Assembly (NCBI GenBank): GCA_040743155.1
Contig: JBFLJU010000001.1
Coordinates: forward strand, 806,001 to 870,000
Direction of reading: 5' to 3'
Length of the DNA: 64,000 nucleotides
Origin: Cycloclasticus sp.
GTDB lineage: Bacteria; Pseudomonadota; Gammaproteobacteria; Methylococcales; Cycloclasticaceae
Positions 37,614-46,473 of this stretch are shown here, in pieces. How positions within the stretch are numbered: position 1 is the stretch's first letter; the number at the start of each line of letters is the position of its first letter. A program made the position numbers and the translations under genes. A model generated the notes under the pieces. The model saw nothing but the letters and a program-made list of their open reading frames with translations, did no database searches and was not told the DNA's origin.

Positions 37614-38492
37614 TTAGTCGTAAATACCGCGTTTTCGTTTCCATTTACGGTTAGACCACATCCAGTCTTCAGGCGCGTCAAGTATCATCTTTTCAGTTGC
37701 TCTGGCATATTTCTCGGTGATACCGTAGCCCTCTTTTTCGTACGGGGCTTGACCTAGTTCTTCAAAATAAACTTCATAGTGACCTAAGCTTAAACGTTTC
37801 ATACCAACAAAAATAACGGGGTATTTAGTCAGTTGGGCAATTTTTTGTGCGCCAACCGCAAAAGCACTGTCTTGATTTAAAAATTGAGTCCAGTACTTCT
37901 CTTCTTTCCTTACCGGTGACTGATCGGCAACCATAGCAAAGCCACGTACTTCTTTTCGCCGTTGCATAATTTCAATTAAGGCGTTTTTATTCGCTATTGG
38001 TCGAGCATTGAAACGCGAACGAGAGATTTTCATGTGTTCATCAACAACACGGTCGTGTAAGGGCTTGTATACAACGTCGATAGGAAAGGAGAGTTGTAAG
38101 CTGCAACCGGCTAGCATCCATTCCCAGTTGCAATGGTGAGCGGCCAACATCAGAACGGATTGGTTGTTGCTAGCAAACTTTTCAAGAAGCTCAGGGTTTC
38201 TTAACGTGACGCGCTGACGAATTTGATTTTCCGTCAGTGTGCCTGTTTTGATTGCTTCGATTATTACATAAGCTAGGTGTTTGAAATTCAATTTAGCCAG
38301 TTGTTGAAGCTCTTCTTTCGACATCTTTGGGAAAGAATTTTGTAAGTTGGAAAAAATAACATTGCGCTTTTTTTCAACGAAATAATAACCAAGAATATAA
38401 ACGGGGTATGCGAGGGCGTGGAGCACGCAAAGAGGCAGTTTTCCTAATAATGGGTACAACCTTGAGATAAAAGCTTGCCTATTTTTGGCCAT
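37614..38492 (-). CDS. LpxL/HtrB-like lysophospholipid or lipid A acyltransferase
   Basis: A 292-residue member of the LpxL/LpxM superfamily. The active site HxxxxE is in MLAAHHCNWEWMLAG (about residues 113-127), with MVADQSPVRKEEKYW, TKYPVIFVGMKRL, and the C-terminal PEDWMWSNRKWKRKRG (lipid A acyltransferases end in WxHxRWK-like motifs). An N-terminal hydrophobic segment places it at the inner membrane. Its stop is 7 bases from the acyl-AMP ligase stop (convergent), suggesting but not proving a shared lipid pathway. It could equally be an ordinary secondary lipid A acyltransferase. Confidence 0.82.
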   Translation of the reverse strand: MAKNRQAFISRLYPLLGKLPLCVLHALAYPVYILGYYFVEKKRNVIFSNLQNSFPKMSKEELQQLAKLNFKHLAYVIIEAIKTGTLTENQIRQRVTLRNPELLEKFASNNQSVLMLAAHHCNWEWMLAGCSLQLSFPIDVVYKPLHDRVVDEHMKISRSRFNARPIANKNALIEIMQRRKEVRGFAMVADQSPVRKEEKYWTQFLNQDSAFAVGAQKIAQLTKYPVIFVGMKRLSLGHYEVYFEELGQAPYEKEGYGITEKYARATEKMILDAPEDWMWSNRKWKRKRGIYD

Positions 38493-38554
38493 ATTGAGCG
38501 TGATTAACTAGAAATTAAAATAAGTTGTACATTCTATCAAAGCAATCGACCAAA

Positions 38555-39784
38555 TTAGGCAAAAAATAAGTAGCCGATAAGAATAGCGACGATGATGCCA
38601 ATTAAGTCTGCAAATAATCCACAAGCCACGGCGTGACGGGCTTTTTTAATGCCGACAGCGCCAAAATAAACTGCTAAAACATAAAAGGTGGTTTCTGTAC
38701 TGCCTTGTACGATGGACGCTAACCTGCCTGCAAAAGAATCGGCACCATGTATTTGCATGGTCTCGATCATCATGGCGCGAGCACCGCTGCCACTGAGTGG
38801 CTTCATGAATGCTGTTGGTAACGCATCAACAAAGCGGTTATCAATGGCGATGCTGGTTAAGAAAGAGCGTAAAAGATCTAACATTAACTCTAGTGCGCCG
38901 CTCGCTCTAAAAACCCCAATGGCAACGAGCATGGCGACGAGGTAGGGGATGATCATCACGGCGGTTTGAAAACCTTCTTTAGCGCCGTTGATAAACGTTT
39001 CGTACACATCAATGCGTTTTTTTAGTGCGCCAGCCATAAATAAGATAATCAGACTAAAAATAATGAAGTTACTGGCCAATGCGGATTGTTGTTGCATTGC
39101 TGTTTGATCAAGTTGAGAGAAGTACAACAAGATGGAGGCGATTAAAGCGCTAAACCCGATCAAATAGCTCAGCACAATAGGGTCAAAAAGTTTTATACGT
39201 TGCACGGTGGCGACGGCAATAAGCCCAGCAATAGTGGATGCGTAAGTGGCAATGAGAATGGGTATAAAAACATCGGTTGGGTCAGCAGCACCCAGTTGAG
39301 CTCTATAGGTAAAAATAGTGAGCGGAAATAAGGTGACGGCTGAGGTGTTAATAACTAAAAATAAAATTTGGGCGTTACTAGCGGTATCTTTAAGCGGGTT
39401 TAATGTCTGCAAATGTTGCATGGTCTTGATGCCCAGTGGCGTGGCGGCATTATCAAGGCCGAGCATGTTGGCAGAGAGGTTCATCACCATTGCGCCGAAG
39501 GCTGGGTGGTTATCAGGAACGTCAGGCATTAAACGCTTTAACAGCGGGTTTAAAAATCGGGTTAGGTGCTCAATAAAGCCACTTTTTTCTCCAATTTTCA
39601 TGATGCCCATCCAAAAGCACAAAATGCCTGTGAGTCCGAGTGATATTTCAAAAGCTGTTTTGGACAGGGTGAATGTGGCCAGAGTTATTTCATTAAATAC
39701 ACTGCTTTCGCCCAAGATAATCAAGCGATAAAGTCCGGTTAGAAAGGCAATGAAAAAAAAGCCGAGCCAAATAATGTTTAACAT
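38555..39784 (-). CDS. Fused SpmA/SpmB-type nucleoside-recognition (Gate domain) membrane protein
   Basis: A 409-residue membrane protein with about ten hydrophobic segments. The first half resembles spore maturation protein A (LSANMLGLDNAATPLGIKTM, NTSAVTLFPLTIF) and the second half SpmB (IPYLVAMLVAIGVFRASGA, PLSGSGARAMMIE, IVQGSTETTFYVLAVYFGAVG). In Bacillus these are two genes needed for spore core dehydration; single-chain fusions occur in non-sporulating Gram-negatives. Transport of small molecules is presumed but the substrate is unknown. Confidence 0.85.
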   Translation of the reverse strand: MLNIIWLGFFFIAFLTGLYRLIILGESSVFNEITLATFTLSKTAFEISLGLTGILCFWMGIMKIGEKSGFIEHLTRFLNPLLKRLMPDVPDNHPAFGAMVMNLSANMLGLDNAATPLGIKTMQHLQTLNPLKDTASNAQILFLVINTSAVTLFPLTIFTYRAQLGAADPTDVFIPILIATYASTIAGLIAVATVQRIKLFDPIVLSYLIGFSALIASILLYFSQLDQTAMQQQSALASNFIIFSLIILFMAGALKKRIDVYETFINGAKEGFQTAVMIIPYLVAMLVAIGVFRASGALELMLDLLRSFLTSIAIDNRFVDALPTAFMKPLSGSGARAMMIETMQIHGADSFAGRLASIVQGSTETTFYVLAVYFGAVGIKKARHAVACGLFADLIGIIVAILIGYLFFA

Positions 39785-40111
39785 AGAAATTAAGAATAAA
39801 ATTTAACGCATAACAATAATTTATGCCTGATTGTCGGCCACCCTTGAGGCGTTTATTGATTCATTGAATGCAAATTTAAACTCAAAGCTGATATGGTTTC
39901 ATGGGCACAGAAACTCTCCGCTCCAACTCTAACACATCAGCTTTTTATGCCTAGTCCCTTATCTCTGCGCTTTTTTAAAAGAAGGCGTAAAACAACGTGT
40001 CTTCTTTTGTGTTATTTGATCGTTGTAACTGTTTTTCCTGGGCACGTGTAGTTGAACTGCGTTGCATATCAGCGATAATGGCCGGTTCAACTATCAATGG
40101 AAAAACCCTGT
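39785..40111. other. Gap of about 330 bases between divergent genes
   Basis: No protein of normal size is encoded here. The plus strand holds a possible 34-codon frame (listed separately), and the sequence is otherwise AT-rich with no tRNA, no terminator-like hairpin and no recognisable riboswitch. It should contain the promoters of the SpmAB-type gene and the barrel protein. Confidence 0.5.
39947..40051 (+). CDS. Possible 34-residue membrane peptide (doubtful)
   Basis: An ATG at 39947 opens a 34-codon frame reading MPSPLSLRFFKRRRKTT, then a hydrophobic stretch (CLLLCYLIVVTVF) and a stop at 40051. The layout, a basic N-terminus followed by one membrane-length segment, is what a small membrane peptide would have. 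There is no convincing ribosome site and no homologue known to me, so chance is the more likely explanation. Confidence 0.15.
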   Translation: MPSPLSLRFFKRRRKTTCLLLCYLIVVTVFPGHV

Positions 40112-40888
40112 ATGAGCAAATATCGTAGCTTCACCATCTACAAGCTGAAGTCGTTTTCTAAAAATGCGCTGTTCTTTGTCACTTTGTTTTTAACGACATC
40201 CGCTTGGTCCGATGAAATAGTTGAGCCAATACAAGAAGCCTTTAAGTCTGATCTAGTGTTCTCACAAGAAGCTGGTGAATTTCAATTTTCATTTACGCCG
40301 CATTATGCTGAAGCGGATGAAGAAACGAGTTGGGCCCTCCCTGTTTCCCTAGAGTACGGTATTAGCGACAACCTTCAAGTAGAGTTAGAGTGGGTTAGCT
40401 ATGGGCAAAACAACCCTGATGACGAAAGTGCTAGTAGTGGTGTTGGTGATGTTAAAATAGGGTTGCAGTATAGTTGGATGGAGATAGGCGGAAGTAACGT
40501 TCACCTTGCTTTAGGTGTTGAGTTGGGCGTTCCGTTGGGTGATGATCAGAAAGAGCTTGGTGAGGCTGAGAAGTCGTTAGAAACGTACGTTGTTTTAGGC
40601 ACAAATATTTCAAAGGAACTGCACACTTTTTTGCAGTTAGGTGTTGAATACCCAGAACACGAAGCTAGAGAGCGCTTTGCTAACGTAGGCCTGATTAGCA
40701 AGTTGACTCATGATGTTGCCTTTACTCTTGAATATAATTGGGAAGAAGAAGAACGTTATGTTACGCCTGGATTGGTTTGGGAGCCTGCGGATGATTGGGA
40801 GCTTGGTATGGGGTTGCCATTTGGCATGGGTGGTGAATCTGACGACTATCAATTAATACTGCATGTTATTGTGGAATTAGATTCTTAA
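40112..40888 (+). CDS. Exported protein, probable outer-membrane beta-barrel
   Basis: About 258 residues from the ATG at 40112; an ATG five codons earlier is possible. A signal peptide ends near TTSAWSDE. The mature part alternates polar and hydrophobic residues in barrel-like strands (VSLEYGISDNLQVELEWVSY, DVKIGLQYSWMEIGGSNVHLALGVELGVPL, LHTFLQLGVEYPE, VAFTLEYNWEE) and ends in ILHVIVELDS rather than a terminal aromatic. It resembles transporter-like barrels of the 'MetA-pathway of phenol degradation' kind, but I cannot name the family firmly. It precedes the pterin dehydratase gene by 21 bases. Confidence 0.6.
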   Translation: MSKYRSFTIYKLKSFSKNALFFVTLFLTTSAWSDEIVEPIQEAFKSDLVFSQEAGEFQFSFTPHYAEADEETSWALPVSLEYGISDNLQVELEWVSYGQNNPDDESASSGVGDVKIGLQYSWMEIGGSNVHLALGVELGVPLGDDQKELGEAEKSLETYVVLGTNISKELHTFLQLGVEYPEHEARERFANVGLISKLTHDVAFTLEYNWEEEERYVTPGLVWEPADDWELGMGLPFGMGGESDDYQLILHVIVELDS

Positions 40889-40909
40889 AAAATAGTTTAC
40901 GGAGGCCGT

Positions 40910-41209
40910 ATGATAGAAAAATATTCAGAGGTTGAAGTTGAGTCTGAGCTTAAAGCGCTAAACGAATTAACAGCTGTTGCCTGGGAAATTAAAGCTCAAA
41001 AATTGAGTAAGGTATTTATCTTCTCTAATTTTGTTGAAGCGTTTGGGTTTATGACGAAGGTGGCCATTCATGCAGAAAAGCAAAACCATCATCCTGAATG
41101 GTCTAACGTGTATAAAACCGTAGAGGTTCACTTGACTACACACGAAGCAGGTGGGATTTCTGCAAGAGACTTTAAGTTAGCCGCTACAATGGATAAGTTG
41201 GCTGTTTAG
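40910..41209 (+). CDS. Pterin-4a-carbinolamine dehydratase
   Basis: A 99-residue protein with the complete active-site pattern of this family: [24 protein letters not shown], with the histidine pair and Trp near residues 59-63, and [21 protein letters not shown]. It dehydrates 4a-hydroxytetrahydropterin, usually to recycle cofactor for phenylalanine hydroxylase (PhhA). No phhA lies in the window. It begins after a GGAGG-like ribosome site. Confidence 0.9.
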   Translation: MIEKYSEVEVESELKALNELTAVAWEIKAQKLSKVFIFSNFVEAFGFMTKVAIHAEKQNHHPEWSNVYKTVEVHLTTHEAGGISARDFKLAATMDKLAV

Positions 41210-41210
41210 A

Positions 41211-41921
41211 ATGTCAAGTTATTGGCCGTTAAGGCTCTGCATGATGATGGCGCTGACCTTATTAGTTGCTTGCGCCGGTACGCCAAAAGTTGAAAAACCG
41301 ATATCAGACGGCATCAACACGGAAACACGCCAGCGAGTTGCAGTATGGAAACAGCTCATTGAGAATGGCACAAAATGGTCAGATATTCAGAAGTTAAATT
41401 CGGTCAACGACTTTGTAAATGAGGTTGAATTTGTTGATGATATTTACCATTGGAAAAAACAAGATTATTGGGCCACACCTTTGCAAACGTTAGTTAGCAA
41501 AGCAGGGGATTGTGAAGATTTGTCGATAGCAAAATATTTCACTTTGAAGGCCATGGGCCTAGAGGAAAATAAACTTCGTCTCACCTACGTTAAGGCCCTA
41601 AAAATAAACAAAGCGCATATGGTGGTGAGTTATTTTGCACGGCCGGGTGTTGAACCGTTGGTTCTCGATAATCTAAATAAAACGATTTTGCCAGCGTCAA
41701 AAAGATTAGATTTACTACCCGTTTATAGTTTTAACGTTGATGGTTTATGGCTAGCTAAACGTGGTGCAAACAGCCGATACACAGGGAGTTCAGAACGAAT
41801 GAGCTTGTGGCAAGGGTTGCTACGTAGCATGGACGTTGAAGCGTCAAATGAGGCTGCAATGATCTGCCTGTACCAGTATTATGATTTATCCGATGAAAAA
41901 GCAAAAACATTTTGCCCTTGA
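41211..41921 (+). CDS. Transglutaminase-like cysteine peptidase (LapG-like), lipoprotein
   Basis: The 236-residue protein has an N-terminal lipoprotein signal with lipobox LLVACAG. The core has the catalytic cysteine in KAGDCEDLSIAKYFTLKAMG, the histidine in INKAHMVVSYF, and the aspartate in LVLDNLNKTILP, the pattern of bacterial transglutaminase-like cysteine peptidases (BTLCP, including LapG). LapG releases a surface adhesin under c-di-GMP control, but no LapD or LapA is nearby, so that role is only possible. It begins 1 base after the dehydratase stop. Confidence 0.82.
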   Translation: MSSYWPLRLCMMMALTLLVACAGTPKVEKPISDGINTETRQRVAVWKQLIENGTKWSDIQKLNSVNDFVNEVEFVDDIYHWKKQDYWATPLQTLVSKAGDCEDLSIAKYFTLKAMGLEENKLRLTYVKALKINKAHMVVSYFARPGVEPLVLDNLNKTILPASKRLDLLPVYSFNVDGLWLAKRGANSRYTGSSERMSLWQGLLRSMDVEASNEAAMICLYQYYDLSDEKAKTFCP

Positions 41922-41938
41922 AGAAGTAAGTAATAGAT

Positions 41939-42160
41939 ATGATTGATGTTGAAATTCCTAAAGAACCCGTTGAACTCTATAAAATTTTAAAGTTTGAAGG
42001 CATGGTGCCCAGTGGTGGAGAAGCAAAACTAGTTATTAGCCGAGGGTTAGTGATGGTTAATGGTGAAATAGAAACAAGAAAGCGTAAAAAAATTGTTGCT
42101 GGGGACTTGATTGAATTTTCAGGTGAACAGTTGCGAGTTAAGTTAGCGCCTACGGAATAA
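41939..42160 (+). CDS. S4-domain RNA-binding protein (YbcJ type)
   Basis: A 73-residue protein that is almost entirely one S4 domain: EGMVPSGGEAKLVISRGLVMVNGEIETRKRKKIVAGDLIEF. YbcJ-like proteins bind RNA; their cellular role is not settled. It follows the cysteine peptidase gene by 17 bases and closes a short operon. Confidence 0.85.
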   Translation: MIDVEIPKEPVELYKILKFEGMVPSGGEAKLVISRGLVMVNGEIETRKRKKIVAGDLIEFSGEQLRVKLAPTE

Positions 42161-42239
42161 TTTTAAAGTTTGTGATGACGGGTGTTCGGCCCAATAAATG
42201 GAGCTCAAAACACCGTTAAGCGGCTAGCAAACAGCTTAT

Positions 42240-42291
42240 GATTGATAGCGTATTAAAGGGCCACGAAAGGAGTGCTCGCTTTTTATCAATC
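42240..42291. repeat. Long imperfect stem in the gap before the suf regulator
   Basis: GATTGATA (42240-42247) faces its reverse complement TATCAATC (42284-42291), with an inner GCG/CGC pair (42248-42250 and 42277-42279). The 280-base gap also has a small AAGCCC/GGGCTT hairpin at 42367-42382 that might end transcripts coming from upstream. Function unknown. Confidence 0.3.
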
Positions 42292-42403
42292 GCAACCAAT
42301 TAGCTAAGCTTCGTTTATTAATCGGCTCTAACATCATACATATTTGCGCTTGCTCTGATAGCTAGAAAGCCCTATCGGGCTTAATTTCTCTATACATAGA
42401 AAC

Positions 42404-42430
42404 TATATAGTACTAAAATAGTCCTATATA
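42404..42430 (+). promoter_or_regulatory. Rrf2-type operator upstream of the suf regulator gene
   Basis: A nearly perfect 27-base palindrome. Outer arms TATATAG (42404-42410) and CTATATA (42424-42430) are exact complements, as are inner ACT (42412-42414) and AGT (42420-42422). The centre, ACTAAAATAGTC, matches the core of the IscR type 1 consensus. It ends 10 bases before the regulator start codon and so covers the leader or -10 region. Autoregulation by the Rrf2 protein is the obvious reading. Confidence 0.75.
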
Positions 42431-42440
42431 CGAGGATACT

Positions 42441-42911
42441 ATGCTTAGAGTCAGTAAATTAACAGATTACGCGACCGTTATTTTAACGCACATCGCTCAT
42501 CAACCTGATGAGCTTCATACTGCGTCGGATATAACGAGTGAAACAGGTGTTGCATTGCCGACTGTTAGTAAGGTGTTAAAGCTCCTAGCAAAAAACAATA
42601 TTCTGATTTCACATCGTGGTTCAAAGGGCGGCTACGCATTAGCTAAAAACCCTAGCGAAACAAACGTAGCTGAGATCATTATTGCGATTGAAGGGCCTAT
42701 CAGTATGACTGAGTGTAGTACGAGTAGCGGTATATGCGAGCAAGAGCCATCGTGTGAAATCAAGGGTAATTGGCATTTGATTAATCGGGCAGTCTATACG
42801 GCGATAGAGGCGGTTAGCTTAGCAGATATGATTACGCCGGTTAAACAACAGGCGGTTAAGATTAGTTTGCCTCGCAATGCAAAATTAAACGATTTAAAAG
42901 TGGAGAGCTAG
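42441..42911 (+). CDS. Rrf2-family regulator of the SUF operon (iron-sulfur sensing)
   Basis: A 156-residue Rrf2 protein: MLRVSKLTDYATVILTHIA at the start, a winged-helix DNA-binding region (VALPTVSKVLKLLAKN) and a three-cysteine cluster site (C92, C99, C105 in ECSTSSGICEQEPSCEI) that can hold an iron-sulfur cluster. It is the first gene of the suf unit, with sufB starting directly after its stop, and matches the group of Suf-specific regulators seen in Xanthomonas and relatives. It probably represses the operon from the palindrome in front of it. Confidence 0.9.
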   Translation: MLRVSKLTDYATVILTHIAHQPDELHTASDITSETGVALPTVSKVLKLLAKNNILISHRGSKGGYALAKNPSETNVAEIIIAIEGPISMTECSTSSGICEQEPSCEIKGNWHLINRAVYTAIEAVSLADMITPVKQQAVKISLPRNAKLNDLKVES

Positions 42912-44360
42912 ATGTCAGCATCTAATGAAAATTTAAAAGACATGATCGGTCAACAGTACAAAGACGGCTTTGTCACTGATATTGAAAGTGATTCATTTCC
43001 GCCGGGTTTGAATGAAGACGTTATTCGAGCGATATCTGCAAAAAAAGATGAACCAGAGTTTTTGCTCGAATGGCGACTAGAGGCATATCGACATTGGTTG
43101 ACAATGGAGCACCCTGAGTGGGCGTTTGTTGAGTTTCCTAAAATCGATTTTCAAGAAATAAGCTATTACTCAGCGCCAAAAAGTATGGAAGATGGCCCGA
43201 AGAGTTTAGATGAGGTCGATCCTGAATTGATCAGCACCTACAATAAATTAGGTATCCCGTTAGAAGAGCAAATGCGTTTAGCGGGTGTAGCTGTGGACGC
43301 GGTGTTTGACAGTGTTTCTGTAGCGACGACATTTAAAGATAAACTATACGAAGCAGGTGTTATTTTCTGCTCATTTTCAGAAGCGGTTAAAGAGCACCCA
43401 GAGTTAATTAAACAGTATTTAGGAACTGTCGTTTCTCAATACGATAATTTCTATGCGGCGCTTAATGCGGCTGTGTTTAGTGATGGTTCGTTTGTTTATA
43501 TTCCTAAAGGCGTACGCTGCCCGATGGAGCTATCAACTTATTTTAGAATTAACGCGGCGAATACGGGGCAGTTTGAGCGTACCTTGATTATTGCCGATGA
43601 AGGCAGTCACGTGAGTTATTTAGAAGGTTGTACTGCTCCAATGCGTGACGAAAACCAATTGCACGCAGCGGTGGTTGAATTGGTTATTTTGAAAGACGCC
43701 GAGATTAAATACTCAACGGTACAAAACTGGTACCCAGGTGATGAAAACGGTGTTGGTGGCATTTATAACTTTGTGACTAAACGTGCAGAATGTCGCGAAC
43801 AAAATGCCAAAGTATCTTGGACGCAGGTGGAAACTGGCTCAGCTATCACGTGGAAATACCCGAGTGTTGTGTTGAAAGGCGATAACTCAGTAGGTGAGTT
43901 TTATTCTGTGGCGCTGACCAATAATTATCAGCAGGCAGATACTGGTACCAAGATGATCCATTACGGTAAAAACACCAGTAGCACGATTATTTCTAAAGGT
44001 ATTTCAGCGGGGCATGGCCAAAATACTTACCGCGGTCTCGTTAAAGTGGGACGTCATGCTGAAAACGCGCGTAATTACACACAGTGTGATTCTTTGTTAA
44101 TGGGTGATCAGTGTGGTGCTCATACTTTTCCCTATATAGAAGCGAAAAACCCAAGTGCGACAATTGAACACGAAGCATCGACGTCTAAAATCAGCGAAGA
44201 TCAATTGTTTTATTGCATGCAACGTGGCATTTCCGCGGAAGATGCTGTGTCGATGATTGTGAATGGCTTTTGTAAGGAAGTGTTCAAAGAATTACCCATG
44301 GAGTTTGCGGTTGAAGCGCAAGCGCTACTTGGCATTAGTCTTGAAGGCAGTGTCGGCTAA
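42912..44360 (+). CDS. sufB: Fe-S cluster assembly scaffold SufB
   Basis: The 482-residue SufB has [45 protein letters not shown] and [23 protein letters not shown], together with a long beta-helix core. SufB, with SufC and SufD, forms the SufBC2D complex where clusters are built. The start immediately follows the regulator stop. Confidence 0.97.
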   Translation: MSASNENLKDMIGQQYKDGFVTDIESDSFPPGLNEDVIRAISAKKDEPEFLLEWRLEAYRHWLTMEHPEWAFVEFPKIDFQEISYYSAPKSMEDGPKSLDEVDPELISTYNKLGIPLEEQMRLAGVAVDAVFDSVSVATTFKDKLYEAGVIFCSFSEAVKEHPELIKQYLGTVVSQYDNFYAALNAAVFSDGSFVYIPKGVRCPMELSTYFRINAANTGQFERTLIIADEGSHVSYLEGCTAPMRDENQLHAAVVELVILKDAEIKYSTVQNWYPGDENGVGGIYNFVTKRAECREQNAKVSWTQVETGSAITWKYPSVVLKGDNSVGEFYSVALTNNYQQADTGTKMIHYGKNTSSTIISKGISAGHGQNTYRGLVKVGRHAENARNYTQCDSLLMGDQCGAHTFPYIEAKNPSATIEHEASTSKISEDQLFYCMQRGISAEDAVSMIVNGFCKEVFKELPMEFAVEAQALLGISLEGSVG

Positions 44361-44386
44361 CAAATCAATAGTTAAGGAACGAAGCA

Positions 44387-45139
44387 ATGTTAAAGGTTGA
44401 AAATTTACACGTCAGTGTTGACGGCAAAAAAATTCTTAAAGGTATTAACTTGGAAATTGGCGCGGGTGAAGTGCACGCCATCATGGGCCCAAATGGTTCA
44501 GGTAAAAGCACCTTGTCTTATATTCTTGCTGGTAGAGAGGGTTACGATATCACCGAAGGGCGAGTATTGTTTAATGGCAAAGATTTGTTTGAAATGAGCG
44601 TTGAGGAACGTGCTTGGGCAGGTGTCTTCTTAGCTTTTCAATACCCGGTTGAAGTGCCAGGTGTGAGCAATATTTATTTCCTCAAAGCGGCCCTTAATGG
44701 CATTCGTAAATTTAATGGTTTATCAGAACTAGATGCGATGGATTTTATTTCCATGGTGAAAGGTAAAATGAAAGACCTAGATATGGATGAAAAATTTCTT
44801 TACCGTGCAGTCAACGAAGGCTTCTCTGGTGGCGAGAAGAAACGTAACGAAATTTTACAAATGTCTGTATTAGAACCTTCTTTATGTCTACTGGATGAAA
44901 CAGATTCTGGCCTAGATATTGACGCGCTTCAAGTGGTGGCAGAAGGGGTGAATCGCCTGCGCGATCCTAAGCGTTCATTTGTTTTAGTGACGCATTACCA
45001 ACGTTTGTTGGACTACATTAAGCCAGACTATGTTCACGTGTTAGCGCATGGGCAAGTGGTTAAATCTGGTGGCCCTGAATTAGCACTTGAGCTGGAAGAG
45101 AAAGGCTATGCTTGGGTTGACGAAAAATTAGCGAGTTAG
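44387..45139 (+). CDS. sufC: Fe-S cluster assembly ATPase SufC
   Basis: A 250-residue ABC-type ATPase without membrane partner: Walker A GPNGSGKST at about 35-43, signature FSGGEKKRNEILQM, and Walker B LCLLDETDSGLDIDAL, where the DETDSGLD form is specific for SufC. ATP use drives changes in the SufBC2D scaffold. It lies 26 bases after sufB. Confidence 0.97.
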   Translation: MLKVENLHVSVDGKKILKGINLEIGAGEVHAIMGPNGSGKSTLSYILAGREGYDITEGRVLFNGKDLFEMSVEERAWAGVFLAFQYPVEVPGVSNIYFLKAALNGIRKFNGLSELDAMDFISMVKGKMKDLDMDEKFLYRAVNEGFSGGEKKRNEILQMSVLEPSLCLLDETDSGLDIDALQVVAEGVNRLRDPKRSFVLVTHYQRLLDYIKPDYVHVLAHGQVVKSGGPELALELEEKGYAWVDEKLAS

Positions 45140-45141
45140 AC

Positions 45142-46473
45142 ATGTCTGTTAAGCACCTACCAAATACACATTACACGGGTTTGCTATCAACGCAAGAAAG
45201 TCATTTGATCGGCCAAGATTTGGACTGGTTAAATAACTTGCGTAAGACGGCATCAGAAGAATTCTCAGGTAGCGGTTTTCCAACGTTTCGTGAAGAAGAG
45301 TGGCGTTATACCAATATCTCCCCGATTGAAAATAAGCAATTTACCCCCTCTGATAAAGCGGGTGAGGTCGATGCGGACTTTATCAACGGTGTCTTATTAG
45401 AAGGTTGTCATCACCTGATATTTATCGATGGCTTTTATCAGTCCGAATTATCATCAATAGGTGACTTGGCTGAAGGTGTGGTTGTTTCTGCGTTAAGCGG
45501 GGGTTTGCCAGAGCACGAAGAACTCGTTAAGTCTTTATTGGGTTCGACAGTTGAAACGACGGCGCTTGGGTTTGTTCATTTTAATACAGCACTATTTACC
45601 GATGGTGCGGTGATTTCAATAGCTGAAAATACCGTGGTAGAAAAACCTATTCAGCTGGCTTTTATTTCATCTAAAGAGGCGACTCTAAAGCTAAGTAATA
45701 CGCGGAATTTAGTGTTGGCAAAAGCCTCATCAAAGGCCAATATTATAGAAACTTATCATGCAACTGACGATTCGTGTTATCACACAAATGCAATCACTGA
45801 GGTTGTTGTAGAGCGAAATGCGAATTTATCGCATAATCGTTTACAAGCGGAATCTTTAAATGCATATCACATTGGCGGCGTGTATTCTCGAATAGAAAAT
45901 AACGCAACTTTTAGTCAGTATAACTATACTTTTGGCGCGAGCCTTTCACGTTCTGAAATTCATGCGACACTGGGTGAAGCGTCTGACTGCACCCTAGATG
46001 GTTTATACGTTGGGCAAAATCGTCAACATATGGATAACCATACGCGCGTTAACCACGCACAACCGCACGCTATCAGTAACGAGTCCTACAAAGGCGTTTT
46101 AGCTGATCATTCACGCGGTGTATTTCAAGGGCGAATTGTCGTGGCGCAGGATGCTCAAAAAACCGATGCGAAAATGAGTAACCGTAATTTACTGTTATCT
46201 GATCGGGCTGAGGCAGATACGAAACCACAGTTAGAAATTTATGCAGATGACGTTAAATGTGCACACGGTGTAACAGTTGGCCAGCTTGATGATACAGCCG
46301 TTTTCTACCTGCGTTCACGTGGTGTCGATGAGCAAACAGCGAAGAATATGCTGACCTTTGCTTTTGCTAATGAAATGATTGAGCGAATTAGTTTTGAGCC
46401 GCTACGCATGGTTGTGCTGGATGAATTACTTAAACGTTTCCCTCAAGTAGGTATGGAAAAAGAATGGCTATGA
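45142..46473 (+). CDS. sufD: Fe-S cluster assembly protein SufD
   Basis: The 443-residue beta-helix protein is paralogous to SufB: FREEEWRYTNISPI near residue 50, LDGLYVGQNRQHMDNHTRVNH, GVLADHSRGVFQGRIVVAQDAQ, LLLSDRAEADTKPQLEIYADDVKCAHG and FYLRSRGVDEQTAKNMLTFAFA. It is the SufD half of the scaffold. It starts 2 bases after sufC and overlaps sufS. Confidence 0.96.
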   Translation: MSVKHLPNTHYTGLLSTQESHLIGQDLDWLNNLRKTASEEFSGSGFPTFREEEWRYTNISPIENKQFTPSDKAGEVDADFINGVLLEGCHHLIFIDGFYQSELSSIGDLAEGVVVSALSGGLPEHEELVKSLLGSTVETTALGFVHFNTALFTDGAVISIAENTVVEKPIQLAFISSKEATLKLSNTRNLVLAKASSKANIIETYHATDDSCYHTNAITEVVVERNANLSHNRLQAESLNAYHIGGVYSRIENNATFSQYNYTFGASLSRSEIHATLGEASDCTLDGLYVGQNRQHMDNHTRVNHAQPHAISNESYKGVLADHSRGVFQGRIVVAQDAQKTDAKMSNRNLLLSDRAEADTKPQLEIYADDVKCAHGVTVGQLDDTAVFYLRSRGVDEQTAKNMLTFAFANEMIERISFEPLRMVVLDELLKRFPQVGMEKEWL

